DNA of 43,108 nucleotides from VAZQ01 sp036498625 (GTDB lineage: Bacteria; Pseudomonadota; Alphaproteobacteria; Rhizobiales; Xanthobacteraceae): positions 1 to 43,108 of the forward strand of contig DASYFD010000258.1 in the NCBI GenBank assembly GCA_036498625.1, written 5' to 3'. A program made the translations under genes and the position numbers. How positions within the stretch are numbered: position 1 is the stretch's first letter; each line of letters starts with the position of its first letter. Shown in pieces: positions 16,125 through 24,879 of the stretch. Under the pieces are notes generated by a model. It made no database searches. It was not told where the DNA came from and saw nothing but the letters and a program-made list of their open reading frames with translations.

Positions 16125-17066
16125 TCACGTCCAGCCGAGCCGCCGCATGATCGCGCGACCCATGATCCAGTCCTTGTCCTGCTCGGACAGGAACGGCAGC
16201 TCTTCCGTGAAGTGGGTGACGCGCTGCTGATAGGTGAAGTTCGGGAAGCGATCGATGCCGGCCGTGAGGTCGGTGCCCCAGAAGCAGCGGCGCGGCCCAA
16301 AGGCATCGAACACGCGCTTGAGGTGATCGGTCAAGTCGCGGAATGGGTAGCCTTGTGAAGACTTGTGCGGCACCGAAGACATTTTCACCTGCACGTTCGG
16401 ATGCTTCGCGAACGCGACCACCTCGGCGATGGCTTCCGGAATCTTGCCTTGCTTGGCGGTGTCGTCGGACAGGTTCATATGGTCGATGATGAAAATGAGG
16501 TCCGGATTGCGCTCGACGATGCGCAGGAAGTCGCCGGCGCGGCCTGCGGTCGGGGTCATCACCGGGATGCCGGCCTTGGCGGCGGCCGGCCAGAACCAGT
16601 CGGCGGTGCCGTCGGTGAGCCAACCGGTCTGCGCACGGTTGAACGTGTGGCGGACCCCCAGCATGCCGGGCTGATCCTTCCAGTTGACCAGCAGGTCCTT
16701 CGACTTCGGATCGTCAAGCCGCAAACGGCCCATCACCGCAAAGCGATGCGGCCATTTCTTCGCCGCCTCCATCGCGTATTCGTTGTGATAGCCTTCCCAG
16801 GACGGTGGCACGATGACGACCCGATCGACGCCGGCCTCGTCCATGCGCGCCGAGAGCTCGTAATACGAGAACGGCCGCGGGATGTGCGCCTGTCCGATGC
16901 CGTCGGCCGGCCAGGGGCGCTCGGGCGTACTCGCCAGCCAGAGATGGACCTGCGAGTCGACGATGATGCGGCCGGCGCCCTGGGCTTTGACGACTGCAGA
17001 TGATGCTGCGGCGGTAGCGATACCGGCTCCGGCGGTGACGGTGAGAACGTCGCGTCGTGACAACAT
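16125..17066 (-). CDS. Tat-exported amidohydrolase family 2 (TIM-barrel) protein
   Basis: A 313-residue protein with Tat-type signal MLSRRDVLTVTAGAG and an amidohydrolase-2 barrel: VDSQVHLW at the first strand (the first metal His is replaced by Gln39; His41 is present), LGVRHTFNRAQ, FIIDHMNL and FWGTDLT with the late Asp. This group contains decarboxylases and lactonases acting on aromatic or cyclic acids. The ATG at 17066 follows GAGGAG by 6 nt and places the Tat motif at once; upstream in-frame sequence has no coding character. It is the first gene of the four-gene operon running to 13293, divergent from an amidase. Confidence 0.83.
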   Translation of the reverse strand: MLSRRDVLTVTAGAGIATAAASSAVVKAQGAGRIIVDSQVHLWLASTPERPWPADGIGQAHIPRPFSYYELSARMDEAGVDRVVIVPPSWEGYHNEYAMEAAKKWPHRFAVMGRLRLDDPKSKDLLVNWKDQPGMLGVRHTFNRAQTGWLTDGTADWFWPAAAKAGIPVMTPTAGRAGDFLRIVERNPDLIFIIDHMNLSDDTAKQGKIPEAIAEVVAFAKHPNVQVKMSSVPHKSSQGYPFRDLTDHLKRVFDAFGPRRCFWGTDLTAGIDRFPNFTYQQRVTHFTEELPFLSEQDKDWIMGRAIMRRLGWT

Positions 17067-17386
17067 GGGGGCTCCTCGTGCGCTGGCATTGCGGCTGCAG
17101 CCGGGCGTGCGGGGGCGATTGTCAATTTTTTGGGTTCGCCACGCAACAGCGGCAACGAAGACGCTCCGCTGGCTCGCGGCCGATGCGAGGCCCGCCGCCG
17201 AATGCGACGCGGCTGTGGGGGCGCGCCAGTGATCGCCGGAGCCGCCGCGGATTTCCGGCTGGTGCTGCGGACGCTTCGACTCGGTCCCGTACCCCGGACC
17301 GCCAGGCCCCGATGTGCTATGTTTCGAGCCGCGTGCGGCCTCTGCCGCCGGCACCGTGGGGTTCGCAGCTCGAGCAGGATTCCAAC
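17067..17386. other. Divergent promoter region, no gene seen
   Basis: This 320-bp gap separates the divergent amidohydrolase and amidase genes. A TTGACA occurs on the minus strand near 17120 but lacks a good -10 partner. Open frames crossing it look like shadows of high GC content. Ribosome sites for both genes lie at its two ends. Confidence 0.5.
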
Positions 17387-18940
17387 ATGAATGCGCGTCC
17401 TTTACGCGGGAGCACGGCAATCCTGCTTGCCTTGCTGCCGATGCTCTTGACGCTCTCGACCAAGACGCGAGCGTTCCGGCCGCTTTGGACGCAGGAAGCC
17501 ACGATTGCCGAGATCCAGGCCGCCATCAAATCCAATGAGCTCAGCTGCCGCCAGCTGGTTCAGATGTATCTCGACCGGATCGAGGCCTACGACAAGAAAG
17601 GCCCGGGCCTCAACGCGATCATCCTGGTCAATCCCAGGGTGCTGGCCGCCGCCGACGACCTCGACGCTCGCTTTGCGCAATCGGGTGTCGTCGGTCCGCT
17701 CCACTGCGTGCCGATGATCGTCAAGGACAATTACGACACCGCGGACATGCCCACGACCGCCGGCTCGCTCAGTCTCAAGGGCTCGATCCCGCCGCACGAC
17801 GCTTTCATGGTCGGCAAGCTGCGCGCAGCGGGCGCGATCGTCCTTGCCAAGTCCAATCTGGCGGAATTCGCCAGGAGCCCGTATGAGACGGTGAACTCGT
17901 TGCTGCCGGGTCATACGCGCAATCCTTATGCGCTCGACCGCGTCCCCGCCGGATCGAGCGGCGGCACCGCGGCGGCGGTGGCGGCAAGCTTCGGGGCGGC
18001 CGGGCTTGGAACCGACACCGGAAATTCGATCCGTGGGCCGGCGTCCTACACCAGCCTCGTCGGCATCCGTCCGACCCTAGGATTGACCAGCCGTGACGGC
18101 ATCGTGCCCTTGTTCCTGAGCCGGGACACCGGCGGTCCCATGGCGCGGACGGTCGCCGACGCTGCCGCCGTGCTCGACGTCGTCGCCGGCGCCGATCCGG
18201 CCGACGCGATGACGTTAGCGCAGGGCAGGAGGTCCGACAGCTATCTGGGCGCGCTCGACAAGGACGGGCTCAAGGGCGCCCGCATCGGCGTGCTGCGGCA
18301 GTTCCTTGCGGGAGCGGACCCGGATCCCGAGGTTCTGCGGCTGTTTGAGCAGGCGCTGGTGGACATGAAACGACAGGGCGCGGAGATCGTCGAGCGCATC
18401 GGCGTGCCCGAGATTCCGACCTCTCAGCTCGGCTGCGATCGCTTCAAGCACGACATCAACGCGTATCTGGCGCATCTCGGGCCGCAGGCGCCGGTGAAGA
18501 CCCTGGCCGACATAATCGCCTCGCAGAAATTCTATCCGCCCCTGGAAAAAACCTTGCTCGACTCCCAGGCCCAGGCGCCGCCCGATCAGAACCCGCGATG
18601 CCTGGCGGGCGACCAGAACGCGCGCCGCCTCGCTCAAGGCGTGCTCAAGGCCATGGATGACGCGCGGCTCGATGCGCTGGTGTATCCCACCTGGAACAAT
18701 CCGCCGCGGCTGATCGGCGATCTCAACTCCCCGCATGGCAACAACAGCAACCGCATCGCGCCGCATGCCGGTTTCCCGGCGCTGACGATGCCCATGGGTT
18801 TCACCCATGGCACGCTGCCTGCCGGCATCGAGATGCTGGGACGTCCCTGGAGCGAAGCGACACTGATCAGGATCGCATACGGGTATGAGCAGGCGACGCG
18901 GCACCGGCGTCCGCCGGCCAGCACACCGCCGCTGCCCTGA
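17387..18940 (+). CDS. Exported amidase signature family enzyme
   Basis: A 517-residue enzyme with an N-terminal hydrophobic signal (STAILLALLPMLLTLSTKT) and the whole amidase signature. Lys113 is in IVKDNYD, the cis-Ser is Ser190 in AGSSGGTAAAVAASF, and the nucleophile Ser214 is in GTDTGNSIRGPAS; the 24-residue spacing between the two serines is the canonical one. It should hydrolyse an amide, probably in the periplasm. The ATG at 17387 has AGGA about 7 nt upstream; the longer in-frame extension starts inside the divergent promoter region and lacks coding character. It faces away from the amidohydrolase/dioxygenase operon and is followed by a cupin gene. Confidence 0.87.
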   Translation: MNARPLRGSTAILLALLPMLLTLSTKTRAFRPLWTQEATIAEIQAAIKSNELSCRQLVQMYLDRIEAYDKKGPGLNAIILVNPRVLAAADDLDARFAQSGVVGPLHCVPMIVKDNYDTADMPTTAGSLSLKGSIPPHDAFMVGKLRAAGAIVLAKSNLAEFARSPYETVNSLLPGHTRNPYALDRVPAGSSGGTAAAVAASFGAAGLGTDTGNSIRGPASYTSLVGIRPTLGLTSRDGIVPLFLSRDTGGPMARTVADAAAVLDVVAGADPADAMTLAQGRRSDSYLGALDKDGLKGARIGVLRQFLAGADPDPEVLRLFEQALVDMKRQGAEIVERIGVPEIPTSQLGCDRFKHDINAYLAHLGPQAPVKTLADIIASQKFYPPLEKTLLDSQAQAPPDQNPRCLAGDQNARRLAQGVLKAMDDARLDALVYPTWNNPPRLIGDLNSPHGNNSNRIAPHAGFPALTMPMGFTHGTLPAGIEMLGRPWSEATLIRIAYGYEQATRHRRPPASTPPLP

Positions 18941-19139
18941 GCCGGGATTCTGACCAAGGCTCCCGCCCGCGCTGGCAGCTCGATCGTTTGGGGTGTGCGC
19001 GCTGCGCTGCAGATTTTCCGCGCTGCCGGCAAGGGCGCGCCTCGCCACGGATTGGCAGCCGACACGTCCGGCTTCTCGATTGCGCCCACTCCCGGGCGCC
19101 AATAAAGTGGCCGCGAACAACCACCCGGGAGGCAAGACC

Positions 19140-19580
19140 ATGCGGCTCCGCTCTATCATGTCTCACGCTGTCGCCGGCTGTGCTGGAGCGTTTGCAACCT
19201 ATCTCGTCAGTACCGGCAGCATGGGCGTCATGCCGTCATTCGCGCAGGCGCCGGGCCAAAAGACCACGGAACTGTTCAATCAGGTCATGGATGATGTTCT
19301 GGGCCGCCGGTTGACGGTTCGTCTGACCGAGCGCGATCCCGGTAATGGCAGCGCTGCCCATAGACACCCGGGGAGCCACACCGTTGGCTACATCATCGAA
19401 GGCAGCTACGAGGTAAAGATCAATGACGGGCCGGCTCGGATATTGAAGCCGGGCGAGGTCTTTTACGAGCCGCCCAATGCGCTGCATGCGATCTCGCGCA
19501 ACGCCAGCACGACGCAGCCCCTCAAGTATCTCGTGATTCAGGTCTCCGATCCGACCAAGCCGGCAACTGTCCCGGAGTAA
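19140..19580 (+). CDS. Exported cupin-domain protein
   Basis: 146 residues with a signal-like N-terminus (AGAFATYLVSTGSMGVMPSFAQA). The small double-stranded beta-helix carries cupin motif 1 HRHPGSHTVGYIIEGSYE and motif 2 PGEVFYEPPNALHAISRN, with His residues in metal-ligand positions. Function could be enzymatic or sensory and is not assignable. The ATG has GGGAGG 7 nt upstream. It lies 199 bp behind the amidase on the same strand and may have its own promoter. Confidence 0.82.
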   Translation: MRLRSIMSHAVAGCAGAFATYLVSTGSMGVMPSFAQAPGQKTTELFNQVMDDVLGRRLTVRLTERDPGNGSAAHRHPGSHTVGYIIEGSYEVKINDGPARILKPGEVFYEPPNALHAISRNASTTQPLKYLVIQVSDPTKPATVPE

Positions 19581-19649
19581 CGTCGGGACCGAAGGCCGCC
19601 GCCGAAGCAAGCTCACGCACCCATCGCGGTTCGAACCCGGTCGCGTGCC

Positions 19650-20516
19650 CTATTTGAAATACCGCAAGTCCGGCGGCTCCTGGCCTTTCAGCATCGGCAT
19701 CAGCCGGCCGGCGGCGCCGACGAAATAGGTTTCCTCGCCGATCCTCACCCAGGCATTGCCCTCGGCGCAGACGAATTCCCGCCAGGCCGGCTGCGGGTTC
19801 GGGTTGCGGCGCAAGTCCCGGACCACGGTCCATGGCCGCGTCAGCGCATGGTCGATGACCGTGATCTCATCATGCAGGATGTTCTTGTCGGACTTGTCGA
19901 GATAGAACCGCTCCTTGAACACCGACTGGTCGTCGTGATGCAGCGGCAGCCCGTCGGCATCGTAGTAGCGCGGCCCCTTGAAGCCGCGGCTCTCCACCTC
20001 CAGCACGTCGTAGCGGCCGTCATGGTCCTCGTCGATCCATTGGCCGATCGAATAGCCGGTGAGCGTCGGCTCGATCTCGGCCGGCCAGGCGCGCCGGTCG
20101 GTAAAGATGCGCCGGGTATGCTCGACCCAGTTGACCAGAATGTAGGTCGTCTCCGGAGTAATGATGAATTCCATGGGCTGGAATCCATAGGCGATCTGCG
20201 GCATGCCGAAGCCGAGGCAGGCGGGCCCCCGCCAATCGACCAGGCCGCCCTGTTGCAGCCGCTTGAGATCGGCCTCCCAGATGGCCTGATACTCGGGCGT
20301 GAGCGGTGCCTCCTGGCCCTTCCCGCCGGGCTTGCCGGGATCGAACGAAGCCTGTCCGGAAATCCCTGGTTTGCGAAGGATGCCGGTCCACTGACCCCGC
20401 AAGTCTGGGTATTTGCCGTCTTCATCGGCCATCGCCACGCCCATGGATAGAGCGAGTACCGCGATCAGCAGCACCGGCTTCAGCATGATGGCCCGCCTGG
20501 ACGTCCCTGTGAGCAT
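19650..20516 (-). CDS. Uncharacterised exported protein, 'family B' paralogue 1
   Basis: 288 residues with a signal peptide (LKPVLLIAVLALSMGVAMA). The mature part has YPDLRGQWTG at its start, GQEAPLTPEYQAIWEA, a CLGFGMP motif, FIITPETTYIL, RRIFTDRRAWP, LTGYSIGQW, VLEVESRGFKGPRYYD, FKERFYLDKSD and DHALTRPWTV. Paralogues at 20721 and 26727 share this order. Functional literature is unknown to me. The ATG at 20516 has GGGAGG 6 nt upstream; the same frame continues far upstream as a shadow and is not coding there. It is divergent from paralogue 2, with 204 bp between the starts. Confidence 0.8.
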   Translation of the reverse strand: MLTGTSRRAIMLKPVLLIAVLALSMGVAMADEDGKYPDLRGQWTGILRKPGISGQASFDPGKPGGKGQEAPLTPEYQAIWEADLKRLQQGGLVDWRGPACLGFGMPQIAYGFQPMEFIITPETTYILVNWVEHTRRIFTDRRAWPAEIEPTLTGYSIGQWIDEDHDGRYDVLEVESRGFKGPRYYDADGLPLHHDDQSVFKERFYLDKSDKNILHDEITVIDHALTRPWTVVRDLRRNPNPQPAWREFVCAEGNAWVRIGEETYFVGAAGRLMPMLKGQEPPDLRYFK

Positions 20517-20720
20517 GATCGTCCTCCCTTCCATGGCGCACGATGATTGGTTCGGCTGGCAGTCTACTTCGTTCGATGCCGCAGCCAAGACGCTGCTTGG
20601 CCCACCTGTCCCGTCGGAGCCGCCCCCTCCCGCGCGCGCCGAAATCGGAATAGTCTCCGGGCAAAGACGATCACGGTTGGCGAGTGCCGGCGCTGCGCGG
20701 CGCACAATTGGGGGAACGCC

Positions 20721-21548
20721 ATGCATTATCGAAGCTCGGCCGTCGCGGTCGCGATGCTGCTCTCCTTGTCCGTGTCGGCTGGCGCGCAGGACGCGAAGAA
20801 ATATTCGGCCTGGGAGGGTATGTGGGGTCGCGGCAGTCCTCCCGGATCCTGGGATCCGACCAAGCCGCCGGGTCCCGGGCAGCAAGCCCCGCTCACCTCC
20901 GAATACCAGGCCGTTTACGAGGCCAACCAGGTCAAGGCGAAAACCGGTGTCGCGTTCGATCCGAAGTACACCTGCGGGCCGGTCGGCATGCCGCGGGTAA
21001 TGGCTTTGGGCACGATGGAATTCATCGTCAAGCCTACCGTCGTCTATATGCTGCTGGAGTCGACGAGCCCGCTCCGGCGTATTTACACCGACGGGCGCGC
21101 CTGGCCCAAAGATATCGACCCAAGCTATGTCGGCTATTCCATCGGCAAGTGGCTCGACACCGACGACGCAAACGGCGCGCTCGAGATCGAAACCCGCGCC
21201 ATGAGGGGTCTGCGCCTGATGGACAACAGCGGCATACCGCTTGCGGCGGACGGTGAGACTGTCGTGAAGGAAAGGCTTTCCATCGACAAAGCCGATCCTG
21301 ACATCATGCACACCGAGATCACCACCATCGATCATGCCTTTACGCACCCCTGGACGGTGTCGCGGTTCTACAAGCGGGTGCGTAATGGCAGGCCGCAGGA
21401 AGACAATTGCGCCGAGGAAAACCGCATGATCGCGATCGGCGGCCGCATGTATCTCACGGACTCGGAGGGCTATCTGATGCCGCTCCAGAAGGACGAGCCG
21501 CCGCCGGACCCGAAATTGTTCCAGAAATATTTTGGCCCGAAGAAGTGA
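20721..21548 (+). CDS. Uncharacterised exported protein, 'family B' paralogue 2
   Basis: 275 residues with a signal peptide (SSAVAVAMLLSLSVSAGAQ). It shares with the other family B members GQQAPLTSEYQAVYEAN, CGPVGMP, MEFIVKPTVVYML, RRIYTDGRAWP, YVGYSIGKWLD, LEIETRAMRG, VKERLSIDKADPDIMH and DHAFTHPWTV. It is the most diverged of the three: the conserved GPR-Y and H-D-D-Q positions differ (LRLMDN, AADGET). The ATG follows GGGGGA at good distance. It is transcribed away from paralogue 1 from a shared 204-bp region, so both may respond to the same signal. Confidence 0.8.
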   Translation: MHYRSSAVAVAMLLSLSVSAGAQDAKKYSAWEGMWGRGSPPGSWDPTKPPGPGQQAPLTSEYQAVYEANQVKAKTGVAFDPKYTCGPVGMPRVMALGTMEFIVKPTVVYMLLESTSPLRRIYTDGRAWPKDIDPSYVGYSIGKWLDTDDANGALEIETRAMRGLRLMDNSGIPLAADGETVVKERLSIDKADPDIMHTEITTIDHAFTHPWTVSRFYKRVRNGRPQEDNCAEENRMIAIGGRMYLTDSEGYLMPLQKDEPPPDPKLFQKYFGPKK

Positions 21549-21612
21549 TGATCTTGGAAAGATTGAAATAGCAGAGCGGCAAGGTGGCGCAATCAACGGA
21601 GCAAATTCATCG

Positions 21613-21646
21613 CGCACCGGAGCACCCCCCGGGGTGCGCCGGTGCG
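21613..21646. terminator. Long hairpin between convergent genes
   Basis: CGCACCGG-A-GCACCCC pairs with GGGGTGC-G-CCGGTGCG around a 2-nt centre: a 15-bp stem with one mismatch, located between the stops at 21548 and 21666. There is no T-run on either strand, so a barrier or bidirectional terminator role is inferred from position. Confidence 0.45.
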
Positions 21647-21665
21647 GACTCTCAGCGCGCCGCCG

Positions 21666-22604
21666 TCAAGCTCGCTTGAACGAGTTGTAGGCATTCCGGA
21701 CGAAATTGACCGAGCCTTGCTCGTTGCCGGCCCACTTGGCATCGAGGTCAGCAAACGGCTTGGCGGCCACCGCCTCCTCCTCGGTCATGCCTTTGCCGAC
21801 CATGGCCGCCATGCGGTCGCGCGCCGTCGCCAGCATGTCCCGGAACGCGGATACTTCCGCTCTGCCGGCCACCGCGCCACCACGGCTTGACGCGATTTTG
21901 GTCTCGGAGTTGGCTAGCTTGAGGAAGGCTTCATTGGCACGAACCATGCCACGGATGTCGCCGCCATTGGCGTAGTCGATCATCGGATACACGCCGTTAT
22001 TGTAGAAGAGATCGCCGGTGAAAATGATGTTGGCGTCGGCAAGGTAAATCCAGCTGTCCCCGTCGGTATGCGCATTGGTGGCATGGGTGAGGAGCGTTTC
22101 GCGGCCGCGGATGGCCACGGTCTTGGTGCCGCCCACATAAGTCTCGGTCGGGATCGCATCCGCGGCCGCGGGTGGGCTCTTATTGTAGTTGAGGCCGTTG
22201 GTGGTGCCGGCCAGCAGGCGGAGCCGCACATTGTCCTGCGCCACCACGATGGCGCCGTCGCGATGGAACGGCGCATTGCCGCCGGTCTGCTCGCCATGGA
22301 AATGGGTATCGATCAGATACTTGATCGGTAGATTCGAGCTCTGGGCGATGGCAGCTTTGAGCTTGTCATGCAGTGGCGCGAGCTCGGCGTCCACCATGAT
22401 GACGCCGTCGTCGCCGATCACGACCAGGACATTGCCGCCCTGGCCTTCGAGCATGTAGGTCTTGCGGCCGAGGTCGGTGCTCTTGATCTGCGCCAGCGAC
22501 GGATCGGGCCGCTGCGCCCGGGCGGCGCCGGCCGCGAGCATCGTTGCCGCGGTCAGCTGCGCCAGGGCGATCCGACGGTTGATCCGATCATTGATCGGGG
22601 TCAT
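21666..22604 (-). CDS. Exported metallo-beta-lactamase-fold protein with altered metal motif
   Basis: 312 residues with an N-terminal export signal (RRIALAQLTAATMLAAGAARA) and an MBL fold related to the quinoprotein-relay/SoxH-like hydrolases: GQGGNVLVVIGDDGVIMVD, THFHGEQTGGN, NAHTDGDSW and ANIIFTGDLFYNN. The usual HxHxDH motif reads His101-Phe-His103-Gly-Glu105-Gln106, so the Asp and third His are replaced, while the later His179 and Asp198 remain. It may bind a single metal, or it may have lost hydrolase activity. The ATG at 22604 has GGAGG 6 nt upstream. It is convergent with family B paralogue 2 and divergent from a cytochrome gene. Confidence 0.82.
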   Translation of the reverse strand: MTPINDRINRRIALAQLTAATMLAAGAARAQRPDPSLAQIKSTDLGRKTYMLEGQGGNVLVVIGDDGVIMVDAELAPLHDKLKAAIAQSSNLPIKYLIDTHFHGEQTGGNAPFHRDGAIVVAQDNVRLRLLAGTTNGLNYNKSPPAAADAIPTETYVGGTKTVAIRGRETLLTHATNAHTDGDSWIYLADANIIFTGDLFYNNGVYPMIDYANGGDIRGMVRANEAFLKLANSETKIASSRGGAVAGRAEVSAFRDMLATARDRMAAMVGKGMTEEEAVAAKPFADLDAKWAGNEQGSVNFVRNAYNSFKRA

Positions 22605-22911
22605 CGGCGTCCTCCATGATGATGGGTCGCCGCGCGGACCGGGCCTCGTCCGATTGTGAGAGCCGGCTCCGGGGCGGAGCTGCAGCATGCCACGCCTGGG
22701 TCGGTAATTGAAGCCAAGATGCGGTTAGCTGGGCCGGCCATGGGCAACGGTTATGCGTCAGAAGGGCGGCCTTGGGGCGCTCGGTGGGAGCGCACAAGGT
22801 GCGCGCATTTAGTCGGCCTTCTTGAATGGCCCCGTAAGTTCACGTAGCCTTGCCGCTCGGCCAATCAATTTCGAATCCCATGACGGGACGGTGCTCAGGG
22901 GGAAATTTGCC
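22605..22911. other. Divergent intergenic region, no gene seen
   Basis: 307 bp between the divergent MBL-fold and diheme cytochrome genes. Frames crossing it show no recognisable protein. It presumably holds both promoters; I found no convincing consensus pair. The AGGGGGA ribosome site of the cytochrome gene is at its right end. Confidence 0.5.
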
Positions 22912-23847
22912 ATGAGGGTTCTGGCATCTATTGCGGTTCTCGGCTTGCTGACATTGCCGGTACAGGCGCAGACTTTGCCGGAATGGGCCTATCCGGTGAA
23001 CCCGACGCCGAAGCCGGTCGATGACAAGGTGCAAAAACATTTGGCCGGCAGCACCAAGACCTACACCCAGGCCCAGATTGACGATGGGTTCAACCCGCCC
23101 GACTGGTACCCGCAGGACCATCCGGCGATGCCGGAAGTGGTGGCGCACGGCCGCCAGGCCGCCAATGCACGGGCCTGCGCCTTGTGTCATCTCACCAGCG
23201 GCGGGGGGCATCCGGAATCCGCGCTCATCGCCGGGCTTCCGGCCGGATATATCGTGCGCCAGATGGCCGAGTTCAAAAGTGGCGCCCGCAAGGGCGCGCG
23301 CGCGGTGGCGATGCTGCCGATCGCCCAGGGCCTCAACGAGGAGGACTTCAAGGCGGCGGCCGAGTATTTCGCCGCCCTCAAGGCACCGGTTTGGTACAAG
23401 GTCGAGGAGACCGCCATGGTGCCGAAGTCCTATCTCGGCAACGGCGCCATGCGGTTCCCGGTGGAGCACGGCGGTACCGAGCCGATCGGCAACCGGATCA
23501 TCGAGCTGCCGCAGGATGACGAGAGTGCCGAAAGCCGCGACCCGCGCGTCGGCTTCGTCGCGCACGTGCCGCCCGGCAGCATCAAGAAGGGCGAGGCCAT
23601 CGTCACCACCGGCGCCGGCGGCAAGACCCTGCCGTGCGCGATCTGCCATGGTCCCGATCTCAAGGGCCTCGGCGACGTTCCGCCCATCATCGGTCGCTCA
23701 CCGATGTATATTTACCGCCAGCTCAACGACATCAAGATCGGCACGCGCAACGGCGCCATGGTGCCGCTGATGAAGGGCGTGGTCGAGAAATTGACCGACG
23801 ACGATATGATTGCGATCGCTTCCTATCTGGTGTCCAAGGCCCCCTGA
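22912..23847 (+). CDS. Exported diheme cytochrome c
   Basis: 311 residues with a signal peptide (VLASIAVLGLLTLPVQAQ). Two cytochrome c domains are present, CALCH (Cys89, Cys92, His93) and CAICH (Cys242, Cys245, His246), each followed by the IVRQMAEFKSGAR or IYRQLNDIKIGTR helix. The long linker has EWAYPVNP and WYKVEETAMVPKSY segments seen in cytochromes tied to periplasmic dehydrogenases. The ATG at 22912 has AGGGGGA about 8 nt upstream; a longer in-frame start at 22822 has none. A ModA-like binding protein gene follows after 56 bp, probably in the same transcript. Confidence 0.85.
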   Translation: MRVLASIAVLGLLTLPVQAQTLPEWAYPVNPTPKPVDDKVQKHLAGSTKTYTQAQIDDGFNPPDWYPQDHPAMPEVVAHGRQAANARACALCHLTSGGGHPESALIAGLPAGYIVRQMAEFKSGARKGARAVAMLPIAQGLNEEDFKAAAEYFAALKAPVWYKVEETAMVPKSYLGNGAMRFPVEHGGTEPIGNRIIELPQDDESAESRDPRVGFVAHVPPGSIKKGEAIVTTGAGGKTLPCAICHGPDLKGLGDVPPIIGRSPMYIYRQLNDIKIGTRNGAMVPLMKGVVEKLTDDDMIAIASYLVSKAP

Positions 23848-23903
23848 TGGTTTGAGCGAACAGGCGCCGCCGCCGGCGGCGCGACACTTGCGGGGAGGGT
23901 GAT

Positions 23904-24659
23904 TTGCGCGCAACGGCTATCGCATTCTTGGGCGTGATGCTGATGGCATCGTCGGCAGGCAGCGCCGAGCTGATCGTGCTCAGCGGCCAGGGCGCGACGC
24001 CGGGCGTGCGCGAGGTCGCCGCCGCATTTGCCCGCACCAGCGGCCACAAGGTGACCGTGCTGCAGCCCGCCAATGCAGAGCTTGCGCAGCGACTCGACAA
24101 CGGGCCGGCCGACCTCCTGGTCGGCAGCCCCGAGCCGCTCGAGGATCTGGTCAAGAAGGGCAGGCTCGTCCCCGATACGGTAACGCCGTGGGTGCTCGCC
24201 GGCCTCGGCGTCTCGGTGCGCGCCGGCGCGCCCAAGCCCGACATCGGCACGGTCGAAGCCTACAAGGCGGTGCTCATCGCCGCCAAGTCGATCGGCTATT
24301 CCTACGGCTGCAGCGGCACCAATGTGGCGGAAGGCATCGAGAAGCTCGGCCTGAGCGAGCAGCTGAAGCCCAAGACCACCCGCACCGGCAGCCAGGGCGG
24401 CGGCGGCCCGGTCACCGACTATCTGGCGCGCGGCGACTTCGAGCTCGGCATCCAGCAGAGCAACATCATGGTAGGGGTGCCGGGGACCGATTACGTCGGG
24501 CCGGTTCCGGGTTTCCTCAACAAGCCGTGCCCGTCGAGTGTCGCCATGCCGACGGTCTCCCGGGAGCCGGAGGCCGCGCGCGCCATGATCAGGTTCATGA
24601 CCTCGCCCGAGGCCGCGCCGCTCGTGCGCAAGACCTACGTGGAGCCGGCGGCACGCTGA
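23904..24659 (+). CDS. ModA-like periplasmic substrate-binding protein
   Basis: 251 residues starting at TTG 23904, chosen because GGGGAGGG lies 6 nt upstream and the signal peptide (AIAFLGVMLMASSAGSAE) begins there. The mature protein has the type II binding fold of molybdate-like receptors: ELIVLSGQGATPGVREVAAAF, PADLLVGSPEPLEDLVKKG, GCSGTNVAEGIEKLG and a terminal MIRFMTSPEAAPLVRK helix. ModB/ModC partners are absent. It follows a diheme cytochrome gene, so a role in recognising an organic or oxyanion substrate of the redox system is as likely as molybdate uptake. Confidence 0.78.
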   Translation: MRATAIAFLGVMLMASSAGSAELIVLSGQGATPGVREVAAAFARTSGHKVTVLQPANAELAQRLDNGPADLLVGSPEPLEDLVKKGRLVPDTVTPWVLAGLGVSVRAGAPKPDIGTVEAYKAVLIAAKSIGYSYGCSGTNVAEGIEKLGLSEQLKPKTTRTGSQGGGGPVTDYLARGDFELGIQQSNIMVGVPGTDYVGPVPGFLNKPCPSSVAMPTVSREPEAARAMIRFMTSPEAAPLVRKTYVEPAAR

Positions 24660-24806
24660 CCCAGGCGCCGCTTGGCAGCGCCGGATAGCTTGGCTGCCCG
24701 AAGGGCGCTGTCCGTTGGCTGCGGCGCAGCGGTGCGCCGGCTGGGCAGGAGAAAACCCGACGTCGGGCCGCTGCGGCCCCATGCGGGCTGCATGCTTTCC
24801 CCCGGC

Positions 24807-24835
24807 TTGATCCGGCGCCGGTCAAATGGGATACT
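24807..24835 (+). promoter_or_regulatory. Sigma70-like promoter before the DUF6152 gene
   Basis: TTGATC (24807-24812) and GATACT (24830-24835) are separated by 17 bp, 45 bp before the ATG at 24880; each hexamer matches consensus at 4 of 6 positions. Confidence 0.4.
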
Positions 24836-24879
24836 CGCGCGTGATCTGGGCGGTTAACGCAACAAAGGGAGCGACTGAG

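Noticed and set aside
19610..19650. GGTTCGAACC resembling a tRNA T-arm
   Set aside because: No acceptor, D-arm or anticodon stem could be built around it.
20517..21617. Upstream extension of the family B frame at 19650
   Set aside because: It runs antisense through paralogue 2; the ATG at 20516 has a perfect ribosome site and signal peptide.
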